This document shows positions 18,392-27,327 of a stretch of 64,000 nt of DNA, in pieces. Numbering within the stretch: the stretch's first letter is position 1; every line of letters starts with the position of its first letter. A model generated the notes under the pieces. The model had not been told where the DNA came from. It saw nothing but the letters and a program-made list of their open reading frames with translations, and did not search any database. The DNA is from Granulicella mallensis (lineage in GTDB: Bacteria > Acidobacteriota > Terriglobia > Terriglobales > Acidobacteriaceae): positions 248,001 to 312,000 of the forward strand of contig NZ_JACHIO010000001.1 in assembly GCF_014203225.1 (NCBI RefSeq), in the 5' to 3' direction. Position numbers and translations under genes: made by a program.

Positions 18392-19384
18392 CTAGTCGGC
18401 ATGGACCAGAGGCGTAATCCACTGACGTTGCCAGGCAATTGTCTCAAGCAGGCCCTGCTCGAGAGGAATTTTCGCCTCGAAATTCAAAAGCTCCTTCGCC
18501 TTTCGCGTGTCCGGAATCCGGCGACGAACGTCTTCGTATTTGCGGTTTGCGATCTCATCATACGGAATCAGTTTGATTGCGGGTGACCCCGACTTACCAC
18601 ACATCCGATAAATACGACTCGCAAGATCCAGAATGCTAACTTCTTCGTTTGCTCCGATATTGATGATCTCCTGATTGCAATTGGACGATTCCGCAGCGGC
18701 AGCGATACCACGCACGGTGTCGCTGACAAACGTGAATGACCTGGTTTGCTGGCCATCGCCATGGATAGGAATAACCTCATCACGAAGAATAGCGTCAATA
18801 AAGACGGATTGAGGACCACCCCACCAGCTCAGGTTCTGGCGAGGACCATAAGATCCGAAGATGCGCAGAACTGTCGTGTAGATCCCGCAGTCCTCTGCCA
18901 TGGCCAGCACAAGATGTTCGTCATAGCGCTTAGAAGTAGCGTACGCCCAGCGGCCAACGGTTGGGGAACCCAGAACAGAATCCGCATCTTCAGAGAACGG
19001 CACATTTGGATTCTTGCCGTACACATCAGAAGTTGAGGTGATGACAAATTTTGCAGACTTCTCGCAAGCTAGCTGCAGCGCGTTCATCGTCCCTTGTGAA
19101 TTGACCAGAAGCGTCTTGGTAGCTGTTCCATAGCGCGGAATCTTGTAAGCCGCAAGATGGATAACGGTATCGACTTTGTCGACGCAACGCCGCATTGCGC
19201 TCATATCGCAGACATCTACCTGGCAAAAGTGAAACCGGCTATCCCGCAAAGCCCCGTCAAGGTTCTGCACATTTCCGTGCGACAAATCGTCGACACCCGT
19301 TACGTCATAGCCGCGACTCAACATCAGGTCAACAAGATGTGATGCCAGGAAACCGGCTGCTCCAGTAATTAGTAGTTTGCTCAT
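18392..19384 (-). CDS. NAD-dependent epimerase/dehydratase (extended SDR)
   Basis: 330 aa from ATG 19384, with GGAG eight bases upstream and a 4-bp ATGA overlap with the preceding 2-epimerase gene. NAD site TGAAGFLASHL; active-site STSDVYG; and YATSK as the Y-x3-K pair. FGSYGPRQNLSWWGGPQ and GDGQQTRSFTFVSDTVRG are typical for UDP-glucuronate decarboxylase- and dTDP-glucose dehydratase-like SDRs. It is the last gene of the leftward nucleotide-sugar operon. It may make a second sugar nucleotide for the repeat unit. The substrate is not predictable from motifs alone. Confidence 0.87.
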   Translation of the reverse strand: MSKLLITGAAGFLASHLVDLMLSRGYDVTGVDDLSHGNVQNLDGALRDSRFHFCQVDVCDMSAMRRCVDKVDTVIHLAAYKIPRYGTATKTLLVNSQGTMNALQLACEKSAKFVITSTSDVYGKNPNVPFSEDADSVLGSPTVGRWAYATSKRYDEHLVLAMAEDCGIYTTVLRIFGSYGPRQNLSWWGGPQSVFIDAILRDEVIPIHGDGQQTRSFTFVSDTVRGIAAAAESSNCNQEIINIGANEEVSILDLASRIYRMCGKSGSPAIKLIPYDEIANRKYEDVRRRIPDTRKAKELLNFEAKIPLEQGLLETIAWQRQWITPLVHAD

Positions 19385-20499
19385 TTCTTTTTCTCCATAA
19401 ACTTCATAATCTCGTCGATGCAATGAGCTGCGGCTTGCCCACCTCCGAATGCAGCGAGGTTCCTTGGCTGTTCAACAGCCCTTGACGAGCGCTCCAGTGC
19501 GTGCCTGACGGCCCTAAGAATCGTCTCTGATTCACTGCCTGCAAGTACGTTCCAATCATCGTGAAGCGTTTCGGTCCATTCAGTCTCGTCACGAAGCGTG
19601 ACGCAGGGAGTGCCAAGGAAATAAGCTTCCTTCTGCATTCCGCCCGAATCGGTGACGATGACATCCGCCCGTTGTTCGAGCACTAGCATCTCAAGATATC
19701 CGACCGGTTCGACCAGGTGGATGTGGTCGTGACTCGACAGCATCCTTCTCCCTTCAACTCCAAGTAAGCGTGAGAGCCTCGGATGAAGGGGCAGCACAAT
19801 GGGTATCGGAAACTTCGCCAGTGAAGACAGAATGGCCGTAAGCCGCTTGAAGGAATCGGTGTTCTCCGCACGATGCATCGTGACCAACGCATAGCTCTTG
19901 CCGTCAAGGCCATATTTGTCAAGCACCGCACTGGTCCGATCCGAGCTCGTGTAGTGTGCAACGGCGTCCAGCATGAGGTCGCCAACCAACGCCGCGCGGC
20001 CGCCCAATCCCTCGGCCTTCAACTGATCTATCGATGCCGTCGTCGGAGCAAGGAGAAGGTCAGAGACATGATCACTGACGATGCGGTTGATCTCTTCTTG
20101 CATCTCACGGTTGAAGCTTCTCAAACCGGCTTCAATGTGAACAAGCGGGATATGAAGTTTCGAGGCTGCAAGCGCAGCGGCGAGCGTAGAGTTAGTGTCA
20201 CCGTAGATCAAAACAAGATCGGGCGTTTCTCTCATCAGTTCAACTTCAATGCTGGCCAGCATTGCCGCAGTTTGAACCCCTGGAGTTCCTGATGATGTAC
20301 CAATGATCGGATGCGGCATCGCCAATCCCAGTTCTTCGAAGAAGATGTCCGACATCAGTGGATCGTAGTGCTGCCCTGTGTGCAAAATAGCGTGATCGAT
20401 GCTGCAGTGATTCCGTGCTTTGTAGGCCTCTATCCCATGAAACATCATGGCCATCTTTACGAATTGTGGCCGGGCTCCCCCAATCGACATAATTTTCAC
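19381..20499 (-). CDS. wbpI: UDP-GlcNAc 2-epimerase family, probable WbpI-type UDP-2,3-diacetamido-glucuronate 2-epimerase
   Basis: 372 aa from a GTG at 20499 in a GTGA overlap with the acetyltransferase gene; the true second codon region reads [12 protein letters not shown]. All family catalytic residues are in place: Asp in YGDTNST, Glu in HIEAGLRSF, Glu in QEEINR and His in VTMHRAEN. The enzyme inverts C2 of UDP-GlcNAc-type sugars. WecB and WbpI share these motifs; WbpI is preferred because a WbpA, WbpB, WbpD and WbpE homologue are all present in the locus. Product would then be UDP-2,3-diacetamido-2,3-dideoxy-mannuronate. A plain WecB role with the dehydrogenase (UDP-ManNAcA) is the alternative. 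Confidence 0.9.
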   Translation of the reverse strand: MKIMSIGGARPQFVKMAMMFHGIEAYKARNHCSIDHAILHTGQHYDPLMSDIFFEELGLAMPHPIIGTSSGTPGVQTAAMLASIEVELMRETPDLVLIYGDTNSTLAAALAASKLHIPLVHIEAGLRSFNREMQEEINRIVSDHVSDLLLAPTTASIDQLKAEGLGGRAALVGDLMLDAVAHYTSSDRTSAVLDKYGLDGKSYALVTMHRAENTDSFKRLTAILSSLAKFPIPIVLPLHPRLSRLLGVEGRRMLSSHDHIHLVEPVGYLEMLVLEQRADVIVTDSGGMQKEAYFLGTPCVTLRDETEWTETLHDDWNVLAGSESETILRAVRHALERSSRAVEQPRNLAAFGGGQAAAHCIDEIMKFMEKKK

Positions 20500-21281
20500 T
20501 GAGAACCACCTGACCGAGGAGTAGTAGCACTCAGCAGTTGATCGGCTGGAACCTGCCGAATTACACGAGCCGGCGACCCCATCACGATCGCACGGCTCGG
20601 AACGTCTTTGGTGACAATGGAGCCGGCGGCAACTAATGCATCCTCACCGATCACTATTCCAGGGAGAACGGTTGCATTTGCTCCAATGCGAGAGCCAATT
20701 TGCATCGTTACGCCCTTGAAGTGTTTAAAGCGCTCCTCCGTACGGCCAACGTAATTGTCATTTGTGAAAGTAACTTCCGGCGCCACAAAGCAAAAGTCCC
20801 CGATCGACGACATTGCAGTAATGTAGGCACCTGTCTCAATCTTGCACTTTCTCCCAATGGTCACCATGTTTTCGACTGCCACACCGCGCCCAATAATCGA
20901 CATTTCGCCGATCGTAACCTGCTCTCGTACTGTAGCGAGATCTGCGATCAGTACGCTATTGCCCACCGTTGCTCCTCGATAAATCACGGCGTGGGTACCA
21001 ATCAGAACTTCATCTCCAATCGAAGCGGGCTCTAGGTCGACGTGGGAAGCCATCGCGCTAAGTCTTGAACGCAACGGCTCCTTGCCGATAACAACGCCAT
21101 CATCAATCCGAACATCGCAGCCGATACTTGAGCCATCATGGACAACAACATTATTTCCCAATACGGTCCCAGCGCCGATGGTGACATCCTCACCAATCAC
21201 GACATACCGACCAAAGAGCACCCCTGGATACTCTGAACGAAAAGTCATCGTCATACAGTCTTGCCTTGTCAGCGCGTTCAC
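20496..21281 (-). CDS. wbpD: Left-handed beta-helix sugar N-acetyltransferase, probable WbpD/WlbB-type
   Basis: 261 aa from GTG 21281; AAGGAG lies seven bases upstream and the start overlaps the previous stop as GTGA. In-frame ATGs nine and eleven codons in are alternatives. The protein is nearly all hexapeptide repeats ([68 protein letters not shown]). [11 protein letters not shown] resembles the active-site loop of WbpD/WlbB enzymes, which acetylate the 3-amino group of UDP-GlcNAc3NA using acetyl-CoA. It is longer than WlbB (about 190 aa) through additional N-terminal repeats. Sits between the GT2 and the 2-epimerase, with overlaps on both sides, so tightly coupled translation is expected. 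Confidence 0.85.
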   Translation of the reverse strand: MNALTRQDCMTMTFRSEYPGVLFGRYVVIGEDVTIGAGTVLGNNVVVHDGSSIGCDVRIDDGVVIGKEPLRSRLSAMASHVDLEPASIGDEVLIGTHAVIYRGATVGNSVLIADLATVREQVTIGEMSIIGRGVAVENMVTIGRKCKIETGAYITAMSSIGDFCFVAPEVTFTNDNYVGRTEERFKHFKGVTMQIGSRIGANATVLPGIVIGEDALVAAGSIVTKDVPSRAIVMGSPARVIRQVPADQLLSATTPRSGGSQ

Positions 21282-22192
21282 AGAGTTGCTCCTTTTTTTG
21301 CCTTACTCATCTCTTGAGAATGTTGGCCCACTGTTACCGGATCCCATGTCTGCAAGGCCTTGGATCGTTGCATCTGGTGCTCTTCCGCCGAAGCTCCAAT
21401 TTCAACTGAAGCTTTCGGATAAATTAGCTGCTTGCCTGCTTTGAGAGAAGCCGGATATCCATGGCCAAGGATGCACTGAGAAAGAAGCCCCAGATGTCCC
21501 GAAATCGTCTTAGCGATCCGCATCTTGCTACTTCCCGTACACCGCCGGTGTAGAACAAGTGGTGCTTCTTCTATCTTGCAACCCATCGAAGACGCACTCA
21601 GTAATAGCTCGACCGCGGCGACAAAATCCCTCCTGGATGACCGCAACTCCTTGACAACAGATCCTCGGTAGGCACGGAAGATACTGGTATAGGTGTACAA
21701 CTTCAAGGGTGTGAACGCGCGGTAGAGCCGAGAACATCCGCTGCTGAGGGCAAGCCTCCAGCCCTGTACCCCCTGCACGTCACCCAGAGGATGGTATGGT
21801 GACGCAACAACAATATCCGCATGACCAGAAAGAACTCTCAGAATCATTGCAAACAAATCCGACGGCTTATAGCTGCAATCACCATCAATCGTGCAAACAA
21901 TATCTGCATTTGCATGGCGGAATGCCGTGCGAAACGCTTCTCCAAGGCCGCGATTTTCAGGGTGCCTGTAGGCTTCGTACTCTGCACCAGGAGGAACGGT
22001 ACTGCGGATCCGGCTGAATGTTTCGTCCTGACTTCCATCGTCTACAAAGAGGTAGCAAACTTTGAAGCTTCCCGACAGGCGGCGGTGCAAGCTTAGCAGC
22101 GCCCTGCCCAGGACTTCCATAGTCTGCTCCTCGTTGTAGAGAGGGACCATGATACAAACGCTCGGAACTATTCGAAGCGGAGTTTTATTCAT
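21278..22192 (-). CDS. Family 2 glycosyltransferase (DPM1/ArnC-like)
   Basis: 304 aa. GT-A landmarks: [13 protein letters not shown] at the N-terminus, [23 protein letters not shown], and [17 protein letters not shown] as the metal-binding DxD region. There is no strong C-terminal membrane pair, unlike ArnC, so it is probably a peripheral enzyme of the inner membrane. It follows the dehydrogenase gene by 51 bp and overlaps the acetyltransferase gene by 4 bp. It likely adds a sugar to the lipid-linked repeat unit, perhaps the uronic acid made by its neighbours. Donor and acceptor are unknown. Confidence 0.88.
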   Translation of the reverse strand: MNKTPLRIVPSVCIMVPLYNEEQTMEVLGRALLSLHRRLSGSFKVCYLFVDDGSQDETFSRIRSTVPPGAEYEAYRHPENRGLGEAFRTAFRHANADIVCTIDGDCSYKPSDLFAMILRVLSGHADIVVASPYHPLGDVQGVQGWRLALSSGCSRLYRAFTPLKLYTYTSIFRAYRGSVVKELRSSRRDFVAAVELLLSASSMGCKIEEAPLVLHRRCTGSSKMRIAKTISGHLGLLSQCILGHGYPASLKAGKQLIYPKASVEIGASAEEHQMQRSKALQTWDPVTVGQHSQEMSKAKKGATL

Positions 22193-22243
22193 CGAAATCC
22201 ACCCAAGGCATCATGTGCCTCCATGTTAGAGAGAGGTCTCGTT

Positions 22244-23611
22244 TTAGCAGCGAACGATCTTCGGTGAGTTGATTCCCTTAGTCGCATTTCGAGTATCGAC
22301 AACGAGATTCGCACCTTCAACGATCGCTTCGTAGTCATAGTCTGAGTGATCCGTCACGATAACAACACAGTCGTAGTCGCCAATCGTATCCAGCGACGTG
22401 TTCTTCATACCCAGGTTGTAGTGACGTCCTCTCCCTACGGTTGGGAAGTAAGGATCGTTGTAATCTACCTTCGCCTGCTCCTGCTGCAGCAACTCAATGA
22501 TCTGCAAAGACGGTGACTCTCGAAGGTCGTCGATGTCCTTCTTGTAGGCAATACCCAAAACAAGGATCTTAGACCCGCTCAGAGACTTACAACGCCGGTT
22601 CAGCGCCTCTGATACCGATTGCAACACGTGGCGCGGCATACCTTCATTGATTTCACCCGCGAGCTCAATGAACTTGGTATGGAAATCCCACTCGCGCGCC
22701 TTCCAGCTCAGGTAAAACGGGTCGATCGGAATACAGTGACCACCAAGACCCGGACCAGGATAGAAGGGTTGGAAACCAAACGGTTTCGTTGCGGCCGCAT
22801 CAATCACTTCCCAGATATCGATACCCATGCGGAGCGAAAGTAGTTTCAACTCGTTCACTAGGGCAATATTTACGCAGCGGTAGATATTCTCGAGCAGCTT
22901 CGTCATCTCAGCCGCTTGCGTGGTAGAAACCTTCACCACACGACCAAAGATGTTTTCGTAGAGAGCGCCCGCCAACTGGCCCGCGATCGGCTCATGTCCG
23001 CCGACAACCTTAGGGATGTCACGCCGGGCTACGGTATTGTTGCCCGGGTCTTCGCGTTCGGGCGAGAATGCCACGTAGAACACGTTATCGCTTACATCCT
23101 TATCGGACTCCCGGGCATGGAGTCCGATGCGGCTACCCCTGTTGAGGATCGGAATCAAGATCTCTTCAGTAGTTCCCGGATACGTCGTGCTCTCAAGGAT
23201 CACTAACTGGCCAACACGGAGGTGCGGAGCGATGGCTTGCGCCGTCTTCTCAATGAAGCTCAGATCTGGCTCACGATGCTCCGTGAGGGGTGTAGGAACG
23301 CAAAGGATGATCACATCCTGATCAGAGATCACGGAGAAGTCTTTGGTTGCGCTGAAACCGCGCTCGGCAGCAACCTGAATGTCTGTGTGAGGAATGCGTT
23401 GAATATAGCTGCGTCCTTCGGACAGAGACGAGACTTTTTTGGCGTCAATATCAAAACCCTGGACGACAAAGCCAGCTTCACTGAACAGGAGCGAGAGAGG
23501 TAGACCGACGTAGCCAAGACCGATGACGCCAACTTTCGCTGTCCGGTTATTCAGTTTCAGCAGTTGGTGTTCGGCGACGGAAGGGAGTGGGACTGCGATA
23601 GTGGTTGTCAT
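22244..23611 (-). CDS. wbpA: Nucleotide-sugar 6-dehydrogenase, probable WbpA-type UDP-GlcNAc 6-dehydrogenase
   Basis: 455 aa. NAD-binding start KVGVIGLGYVGLPLSLLFSEAGF; LCVPTPLTEHREPDLS; SPEREDPGN; the KLLENIYRCVNIALVNE helix; catalytic cysteine in GPGLGGHCIPIDPFYL; and the C-terminal LGIAYKKDIDDLRESPSLQI. The PIDPFYL form after the cysteine is common to WbpA and WecC-type enzymes rather than UDP-glucose dehydrogenase. The reaction is the four-electron oxidation of C6 to the carboxylate. It is the first gene of the leftward nucleotide-sugar operon and its upstream gap carries an activator-like palindrome. WecC-type activity on UDP-ManNAc is the alternative. Confidence 0.92.
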   Translation of the reverse strand: MTTTIAVPLPSVAEHQLLKLNNRTAKVGVIGLGYVGLPLSLLFSEAGFVVQGFDIDAKKVSSLSEGRSYIQRIPHTDIQVAAERGFSATKDFSVISDQDVIILCVPTPLTEHREPDLSFIEKTAQAIAPHLRVGQLVILESTTYPGTTEEILIPILNRGSRIGLHARESDKDVSDNVFYVAFSPEREDPGNNTVARRDIPKVVGGHEPIAGQLAGALYENIFGRVVKVSTTQAAEMTKLLENIYRCVNIALVNELKLLSLRMGIDIWEVIDAAATKPFGFQPFYPGPGLGGHCIPIDPFYLSWKAREWDFHTKFIELAGEINEGMPRHVLQSVSEALNRRCKSLSGSKILVLGIAYKKDIDDLRESPSLQIIELLQQEQAKVDYNDPYFPTVGRGRHYNLGMKNTSLDTIGDYDCVVIVTDHSDYDYEAIVEGANLVVDTRNATKGINSPKIVRC

Positions 23612-23623
23612 GTCCGGTGTTAG

Positions 23624-23639
23624 GGCATGCAGGATGCCA
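23624..23639 (-). promoter_or_regulatory. Weak candidate sigma-54 promoter (leftward, wbpA operon)
   Basis: Minus-strand TGGCATCCTGCATGCC has GG-N10-GC spacing and about 8 of 12 consensus matches. The predicted start would be about two bases before the ATG at 23611, giving an almost leaderless mRNA, which lowers confidence. Confidence 0.3.
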
Positions 23640-23745
23640 AATGATTATGACGCTGGAGAAAACCAGGTTTCCCTCAGCTCATTCACTATCATCCCGGCAG
23701 ATACTAACCGAACAGCAGCACTCTGCCCTACCCCAGTCAAACGAG

Positions 23746-23763
23746 TATGCAAAGCTTTGCGTG
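23746..23763. promoter_or_regulatory. Upstream-activator-like palindrome, copy 3
   Basis: TATGCAA-AGCT-TTGCGTG keeps the TGCAA-N4-TTGC core. It lies in the divergent gap 23612-23978, about 111 bp from the predicted rightward start and about 141 bp from the leftward one. A looser partner with a 5-bp centre (TATGCAA-ACAGG-TTGCAAA) follows at 23801-23819. No credible gene is seen in this gap. Confidence 0.6.
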
Positions 23764-23839
23764 AGCTACGCAATCCGATATTCCTTCGGCGATCAAGTTG
23801 TATGCAAACAGGTTGCAAATACTTGCTCTTCTTCCTCTA

Positions 23840-23855
23840 TGGCAGCTAAAAGGCA
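23840..23855 (+). promoter_or_regulatory. Candidate sigma-54 promoter (rightward, oxidoreductase operon)
   Basis: TGGCAGCTAAAAGGCA: perfect TGGCA at -24 and GC at -12 with N10 spacing, but a G in place of the usual T before GC. The predicted start is near 23866, leaving a leader of about 113 nt. A short hairpin (ACCGCTC/GAGCGGT, 23864-23879) would be at the very 5' end of that leader. Confidence 0.42.
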
Positions 23856-23946
23856 AAGCTAATACCGCTCAGGAGCGGTGGCGCGGCGACTTGGCCGCCT
23901 AATTGCTATCTCCGTCATCAGGATTCTTCTGAAATTACTCAATGGA

Positions 23947-23969
23947 CTTCGGGCAAAATGCCCTTGAAG
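23947..23969 (+). promoter_or_regulatory. Leader hairpin touching the ribosome site of the oxidoreductase gene
   Basis: CTTCGGGCA pairs with TGCCCTTGAAG across a 3-nt loop, with small bulges. The right arm runs into AAGGAGG (23967-23973), the ribosome site for the ATG at 23979. It could tune translation of the first gene of the operon; equally it may be incidental. Confidence 0.3.
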
Positions 23970-23978
23970 GAGGCAGGA

Positions 23979-25118
23979 ATGGCGCAAGTCAAAGTTGGAG
24001 TGGTGGGCCTGGGAGCGTGGGGTCGTAATGTTGCGCGCTGCCTACACGAACTAAATGAGTGCGACCTGGTGGCTTGCTGCGACACGAATCCTGCGTCGCG
24101 CGCATTGGCCGAGCTGAACTGGAACGTCAAGACGTGCGAAACCCTGGATGAGATGCTGGAACGCTACCCGTCTATCCAGGCTATCGTTATCAGTTCACCC
24201 GCTATCACCCATTATCCCCTCGCAAAAAAGGCTCTTCTCGCGGACAAAGACGTGTTTGTAGAGAAGCCTTTTACGCTCGAGGTTGCACACGCTGAAGAAC
24301 TGCTTCACCTCTCAGAGGTCCGCGACCGCGTTCTTATGGTTGGCCATTTGATGGAGTATCACCCGGCCGTGAACTATATACGCGATATCGTTCGCTCCGG
24401 AGAGCTTGGTGACATCTACTACGTGTATACCCAGCGAGTGAACCTTGGCCGGATCCGCGGTGACGAAAACGCCCTGTGGAGCTTCGCACCACACGACATC
24501 TCCCAAATCCTCTACATGCTCGGCGGAACGCCCACCGACGTAAGCGCTCGAGGACAGAGCTTTATCCAGAACTCAATCGAGGACGTGGTATTCCTGAGCC
24601 TATACTTCAGCAACCGCGTCATGGCTCACATCCATATTTCATGGCTCGATCCACACAAGGTTCGCAGCACTACCATCGTCGGAAGCAAGAAGATGGTGGT
24701 CTTCGACGACGCGGCCGCCACTGAAAAGCTCCGCATCTATGACAGTCGCGCCGAAATGCACCCGACTACTTCGTACGGTGAAGCGACACAGGTTCGTTTT
24801 GGCGACATTCACATCCCCCGAATCTCCAGCACAGAGCCCTTGAAGATCGAGTTCCAGCATTTTCTGGACTGCGTCGTACGGAGGCTCCGTCCTCGCAGCG
24901 ACGCATACGACGGACTGCAGGTAGTTCGGATACTTGATTCAGCCCAACGGTCCCTCGATATGGATGGCATTCCCGTGGCACTCCAACCTGAGGAAGAGAG
25001 ACTACATGCCCCGAGCCTCCCCTTGAAGAACCGTAGCTGGAGACCGGCCCCTGATGTATCCATCAGTTTGCCTGCCTTCGCCTATATGTCAGAGCTCTCA
25101 CAAAAAGGCCCCCAATGA
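23979..25118 (+). CDS. wbpB: Gfo/Idh/MocA oxidoreductase, probable WbpB/WlbA-type UDP-GlcNAcA 3-dehydrogenase
   Basis: 379 aa from ATG 23979, six bases after AAGGAGG; the ATG at 23958 is seven codons upstream without a site. NAD(H)-binding start KVGVVGLGAWGRNVARC, VISSPAITHYPLAKKAL, and VEKPFT with the catalytic-type Lys of the family; MVGHLMEYHPAV is also found in WlbA-type enzymes; HDISQILYMLGG holds the conserved His. The reaction is oxidation of C3 of UDP-GlcNAcA ahead of transamination by the WbpE-type enzyme. It is first in a rightward operon whose members overlap by 1-4 bp. The long C-terminal tail after residue ~330 is unusual and unassigned. Confidence 0.87.
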   Translation: MAQVKVGVVGLGAWGRNVARCLHELNECDLVACCDTNPASRALAELNWNVKTCETLDEMLERYPSIQAIVISSPAITHYPLAKKALLADKDVFVEKPFTLEVAHAEELLHLSEVRDRVLMVGHLMEYHPAVNYIRDIVRSGELGDIYYVYTQRVNLGRIRGDENALWSFAPHDISQILYMLGGTPTDVSARGQSFIQNSIEDVVFLSLYFSNRVMAHIHISWLDPHKVRSTTIVGSKKMVVFDDAAATEKLRIYDSRAEMHPTTSYGEATQVRFGDIHIPRISSTEPLKIEFQHFLDCVVRRLRPRSDAYDGLQVVRILDSAQRSLDMDGIPVALQPEEERLHAPSLPLKNRSWRPAPDVSISLPAFAYMSELSQKGPQ

Positions 25119-25516
25119 TAGTGATCACTAGAATGCGCACAGCGCTCACTCGGCCGGAGCTCATGGTAATCGCCTCCGCTTTATTCGCTACGGCCGGTCA
25201 GGTGATCCTCAAGTACAGCCTGCATCGCGATCCTGCATCATTTGGCGCCCACGGCCAGGAGTTAACAGTCTTACGGGGTGTTTTGCTCGGCTTGTCTGTC
25301 TATGGGATTGGAACAGTGCTGTGGCTTCTTGCTGTCTCGAAACGTGAGATCAGCTATCTTTACCCGCTTGCCTCCATCAGTTATTTACTCGTCGTACTTT
25401 CTGCACATTTCTTCCTCAACGAGCCTATCCACGCAGATCGGTGGGTCGGCATCGGATTGATGACACTAGGGATCGGGTTGCTCACCTATGGAGCACCGGA
25501 GGAGCAGCCACGATGA
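25115..25516 (+). CDS. SMR/EamA-type small membrane transporter, first of a pair
   Basis: 133 aa with four predicted membrane helices: residues ~14-34, 52-74, 79-100 and 107-126. ATLFATAGQVILKYSL-like first helix, and the ISYLYPLASISYLLVVLSAHFFLNEPI segment is the hallmark shared with ArnE/ArnF and EamA half-proteins. ATGA overlap with the oxidoreductase before it and with the second transporter gene after it. Paired ArnE/ArnF-like proteins form a heterodimer that flips polyprenyl-phosphate sugars across the inner membrane. By context this pair could flip a lipid-linked single sugar used to decorate the EPS. Drug export is less likely here. Confidence 0.85.
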   Translation: MIVITRMRTALTRPELMVIASALFATAGQVILKYSLHRDPASFGAHGQELTVLRGVLLGLSVYGIGTVLWLLAVSKREISYLYPLASISYLLVVLSAHFFLNEPIHADRWVGIGLMTLGIGLLTYGAPEEQPR

Positions 25517-25884
25517 CAACATCCAGTAAGGCAGCCCTCATTCCCTGGCTGTCATTGGTCGGCAGCATTGTGATCGGTGCCGGCGCCCAGGTTTCGCTAA
25601 AGTACGGCACCAACTCCCGCAAAAACGCGACCGGGACTCTGTCGCGATACCTATCTCCATGGGTTGGGTTGTGGGCAGCAGGTTTCGTGGCCGCGACCAT
25701 ACTTTGGCTGATCGCCCTCGCCCACCTCGATCTCTCTTATGCCTATCCGATGCTGGGCCTTAGCTACGTCCTTGTGACGGGGATGGCCGCTTTCATCCTC
25801 AAAGAACCCATATCGCGCTTGCATTGGGTTGCCGTTCTTATGATCGGTGCCGGCGCAGCCTGCATAGCGAGGAGCGGACTTTAA
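25513..25884 (+). CDS. SMR/EamA-type small membrane transporter, second of a pair
   Basis: 123 aa from ATG 25513, in an ATGA overlap with the first transporter gene; a longer frame to 25441 is only overlap. Four helices (IPWLSLVGSIVIGAGAQVSLKY, WVGLWAAGFVAATILWLIALA, LSYAYPMLGLSYVLVTGMAAFI, LHWVAVLMIGAGAACIA). The helix-3 motif SYAYPMLGLSYVLV parallels SYLYPLASISYLLV of its partner, which suggests an old gene duplication and a heterodimer. Its stop is immediately followed by the ATG of the FAD oxidoreductase. Confidence 0.85.
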   Translation: MTTSSKAALIPWLSLVGSIVIGAGAQVSLKYGTNSRKNATGTLSRYLSPWVGLWAAGFVAATILWLIALAHLDLSYAYPMLGLSYVLVTGMAAFILKEPISRLHWVAVLMIGAGAACIARSGL

Positions 25885-27327
25885 ATGAGCCATTCAGAGA
25901 CCAGGGCGTCGCATATCGTTATCGTTGGCTCAGGATTTACCGGGATGGTCTGTGCCTTGGACCTGCTCAAAGCCGGCTACCGCGTTACGCTGCTTGAAGC
26001 CGGCCTTGAACCCGGAGGATTGACATGCGGCCAGAACTTCGGTGACTTCACGTGGGATCGGTTTTATCACTGCATCCTGACTTCGGATGCTGCCCTGTTA
26101 TCCCTCCTTGACGAGCTTGGGTTGAGCAACAAACTTCGCTGGACTGCAACCGAAGTTGGCTTCTTTTCACATGGCAAGCTTTACAAGCTCACGAGCCCCC
26201 TGGATCTCCTCCACTTCCCTCTTTTGTCCCTGCTAGACAAGCTCCGGCTCGGACTTGGGACGTTGTATATCTCGCATCTGAGCAATGGGAAGGTGCTCGA
26301 GGACATCCCGCTCGGCCCCTGGACTCAGCGAATATTCGGCAAGAAAGTCTACACAGAGATGTGGGAGCCCCTGTTCCGGTGCAAGCTGGGCGAAATGCGC
26401 CATTCCGCTTCTGCAGCATTTCTCTGGGGAACGATCCGCAGGCTCTACTCGACTCGCGAAAACGGTCCACAGAAACAGGAAAAACTCGGCTATGTGGCCG
26501 GCGGCTACACTACAGTCTTCAAAAAACTCTACGACAGTATCACAGCTCGCGGTGGCGAGATCATGACCTCGACCCCAGTGACATCCGTCGCGTCTCTGCC
26601 GAGCGGCTCAGGACAATCCGGCCGCGTCAGAATCACCTCTGGGAACAAACAAAGCGACTGTGACGGAGTTATCATCACAGCGCCTAACCGCGCCATTCTT
26701 GGCTTCCTCCAGACGGACGATGTCACCTACACCGAGAATCTCTCCCGCGTGCAATATCTAGGATTGATCTGTGTTGTGCTGATACTCAGGAAGCCTCTCA
26801 GCGAGTTCTACGTAACCAACATCACCGAGGAGAGCCCTTTTACAGGCGTCATCGAGATGACAAACCTTATCTCGACGATGGACGAAACCGCTGGGCATCA
26901 TCTCGTATACCTGCCTCGCTACACCCAATTTGATGACCCTCTCTTCAGCGCTGACGAGGACTCCGTGTGGGCCACCTTTGAGCCTGCCCTCAAGCGCATG
27001 CACCCCGGGCTTGAGGATGCCGACATCAGCAGGCGCTTTGTATTCAGAGAGCGCTCCGTTCAGCCCGTACCGACCCTCGGATACTCCCGAATAGCACCAC
27101 CGGCCGCAACTCCACTGGCAGGTGTTTATGTGGCGAACACGGCGCAGATCATCAATAACACCCTGAATAACAATGCAATGACGGAAATCGCTCATGCGTC
27201 AGCTCGGCGCTTGATGCAGGATATCCCGCCTACTCTGGCAGCCACGGCCAGCAGTTCTCAAGCGGACTCGGTTCTCGTACCCCGTTCAGAACAACAGATC
27301 GCCTTTGCAGGAGGTGGGCGCTCATGA
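25885..27327 (+). CDS. FAD-dependent amine-oxidase-like oxidoreductase (protoporphyrinogen oxidase/UDP-Galp mutase-like fold)
   Basis: 480 aa; the ATG directly follows the previous stop. The FAD-binding start is IVIVGSGFTGMVCALDLLKAGYRVTLLEAGLEPGG, continued by TWDRFYHCILTSD. VAGGYTTVFKKLYDSITARGGEI and the late APPAATPLAGVYVANTAQI, NNNAMTEIAHASARRL complete the two-part FAD domain. Such enzymes are frequent in EPS clusters beside deacetylases and EamA pairs, where the function is not established. UDP-galactopyranose mutase keeps a different set of arginines, so that name is not used. It may oxidise or rearrange a lipid-linked sugar. Overlaps the 65-aa gene by 4 bp. Confidence 0.85.
   Translation: MSHSETRASHIVIVGSGFTGMVCALDLLKAGYRVTLLEAGLEPGGLTCGQNFGDFTWDRFYHCILTSDAALLSLLDELGLSNKLRWTATEVGFFSHGKLYKLTSPLDLLHFPLLSLLDKLRLGLGTLYISHLSNGKVLEDIPLGPWTQRIFGKKVYTEMWEPLFRCKLGEMRHSASAAFLWGTIRRLYSTRENGPQKQEKLGYVAGGYTTVFKKLYDSITARGGEIMTSTPVTSVASLPSGSGQSGRVRITSGNKQSDCDGVIITAPNRAILGFLQTDDVTYTENLSRVQYLGLICVVLILRKPLSEFYVTNITEESPFTGVIEMTNLISTMDETAGHHLVYLPRYTQFDDPLFSADEDSVWATFEPALKRMHPGLEDADISRRFVFRERSVQPVPTLGYSRIAPPAATPLAGVYVANTAQIINNTLNNNAMTEIAHASARRLMQDIPPTLAATASSSQADSVLVPRSEQQIAFAGGGRS

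Noticed and set aside
25115-25884. Ara4N lipid A modification (ArnE/ArnF) locus
   Set aside because: No ArnA, ArnB, ArnC or ArnT homologue accompanies the pair; only the transporter type is shared.
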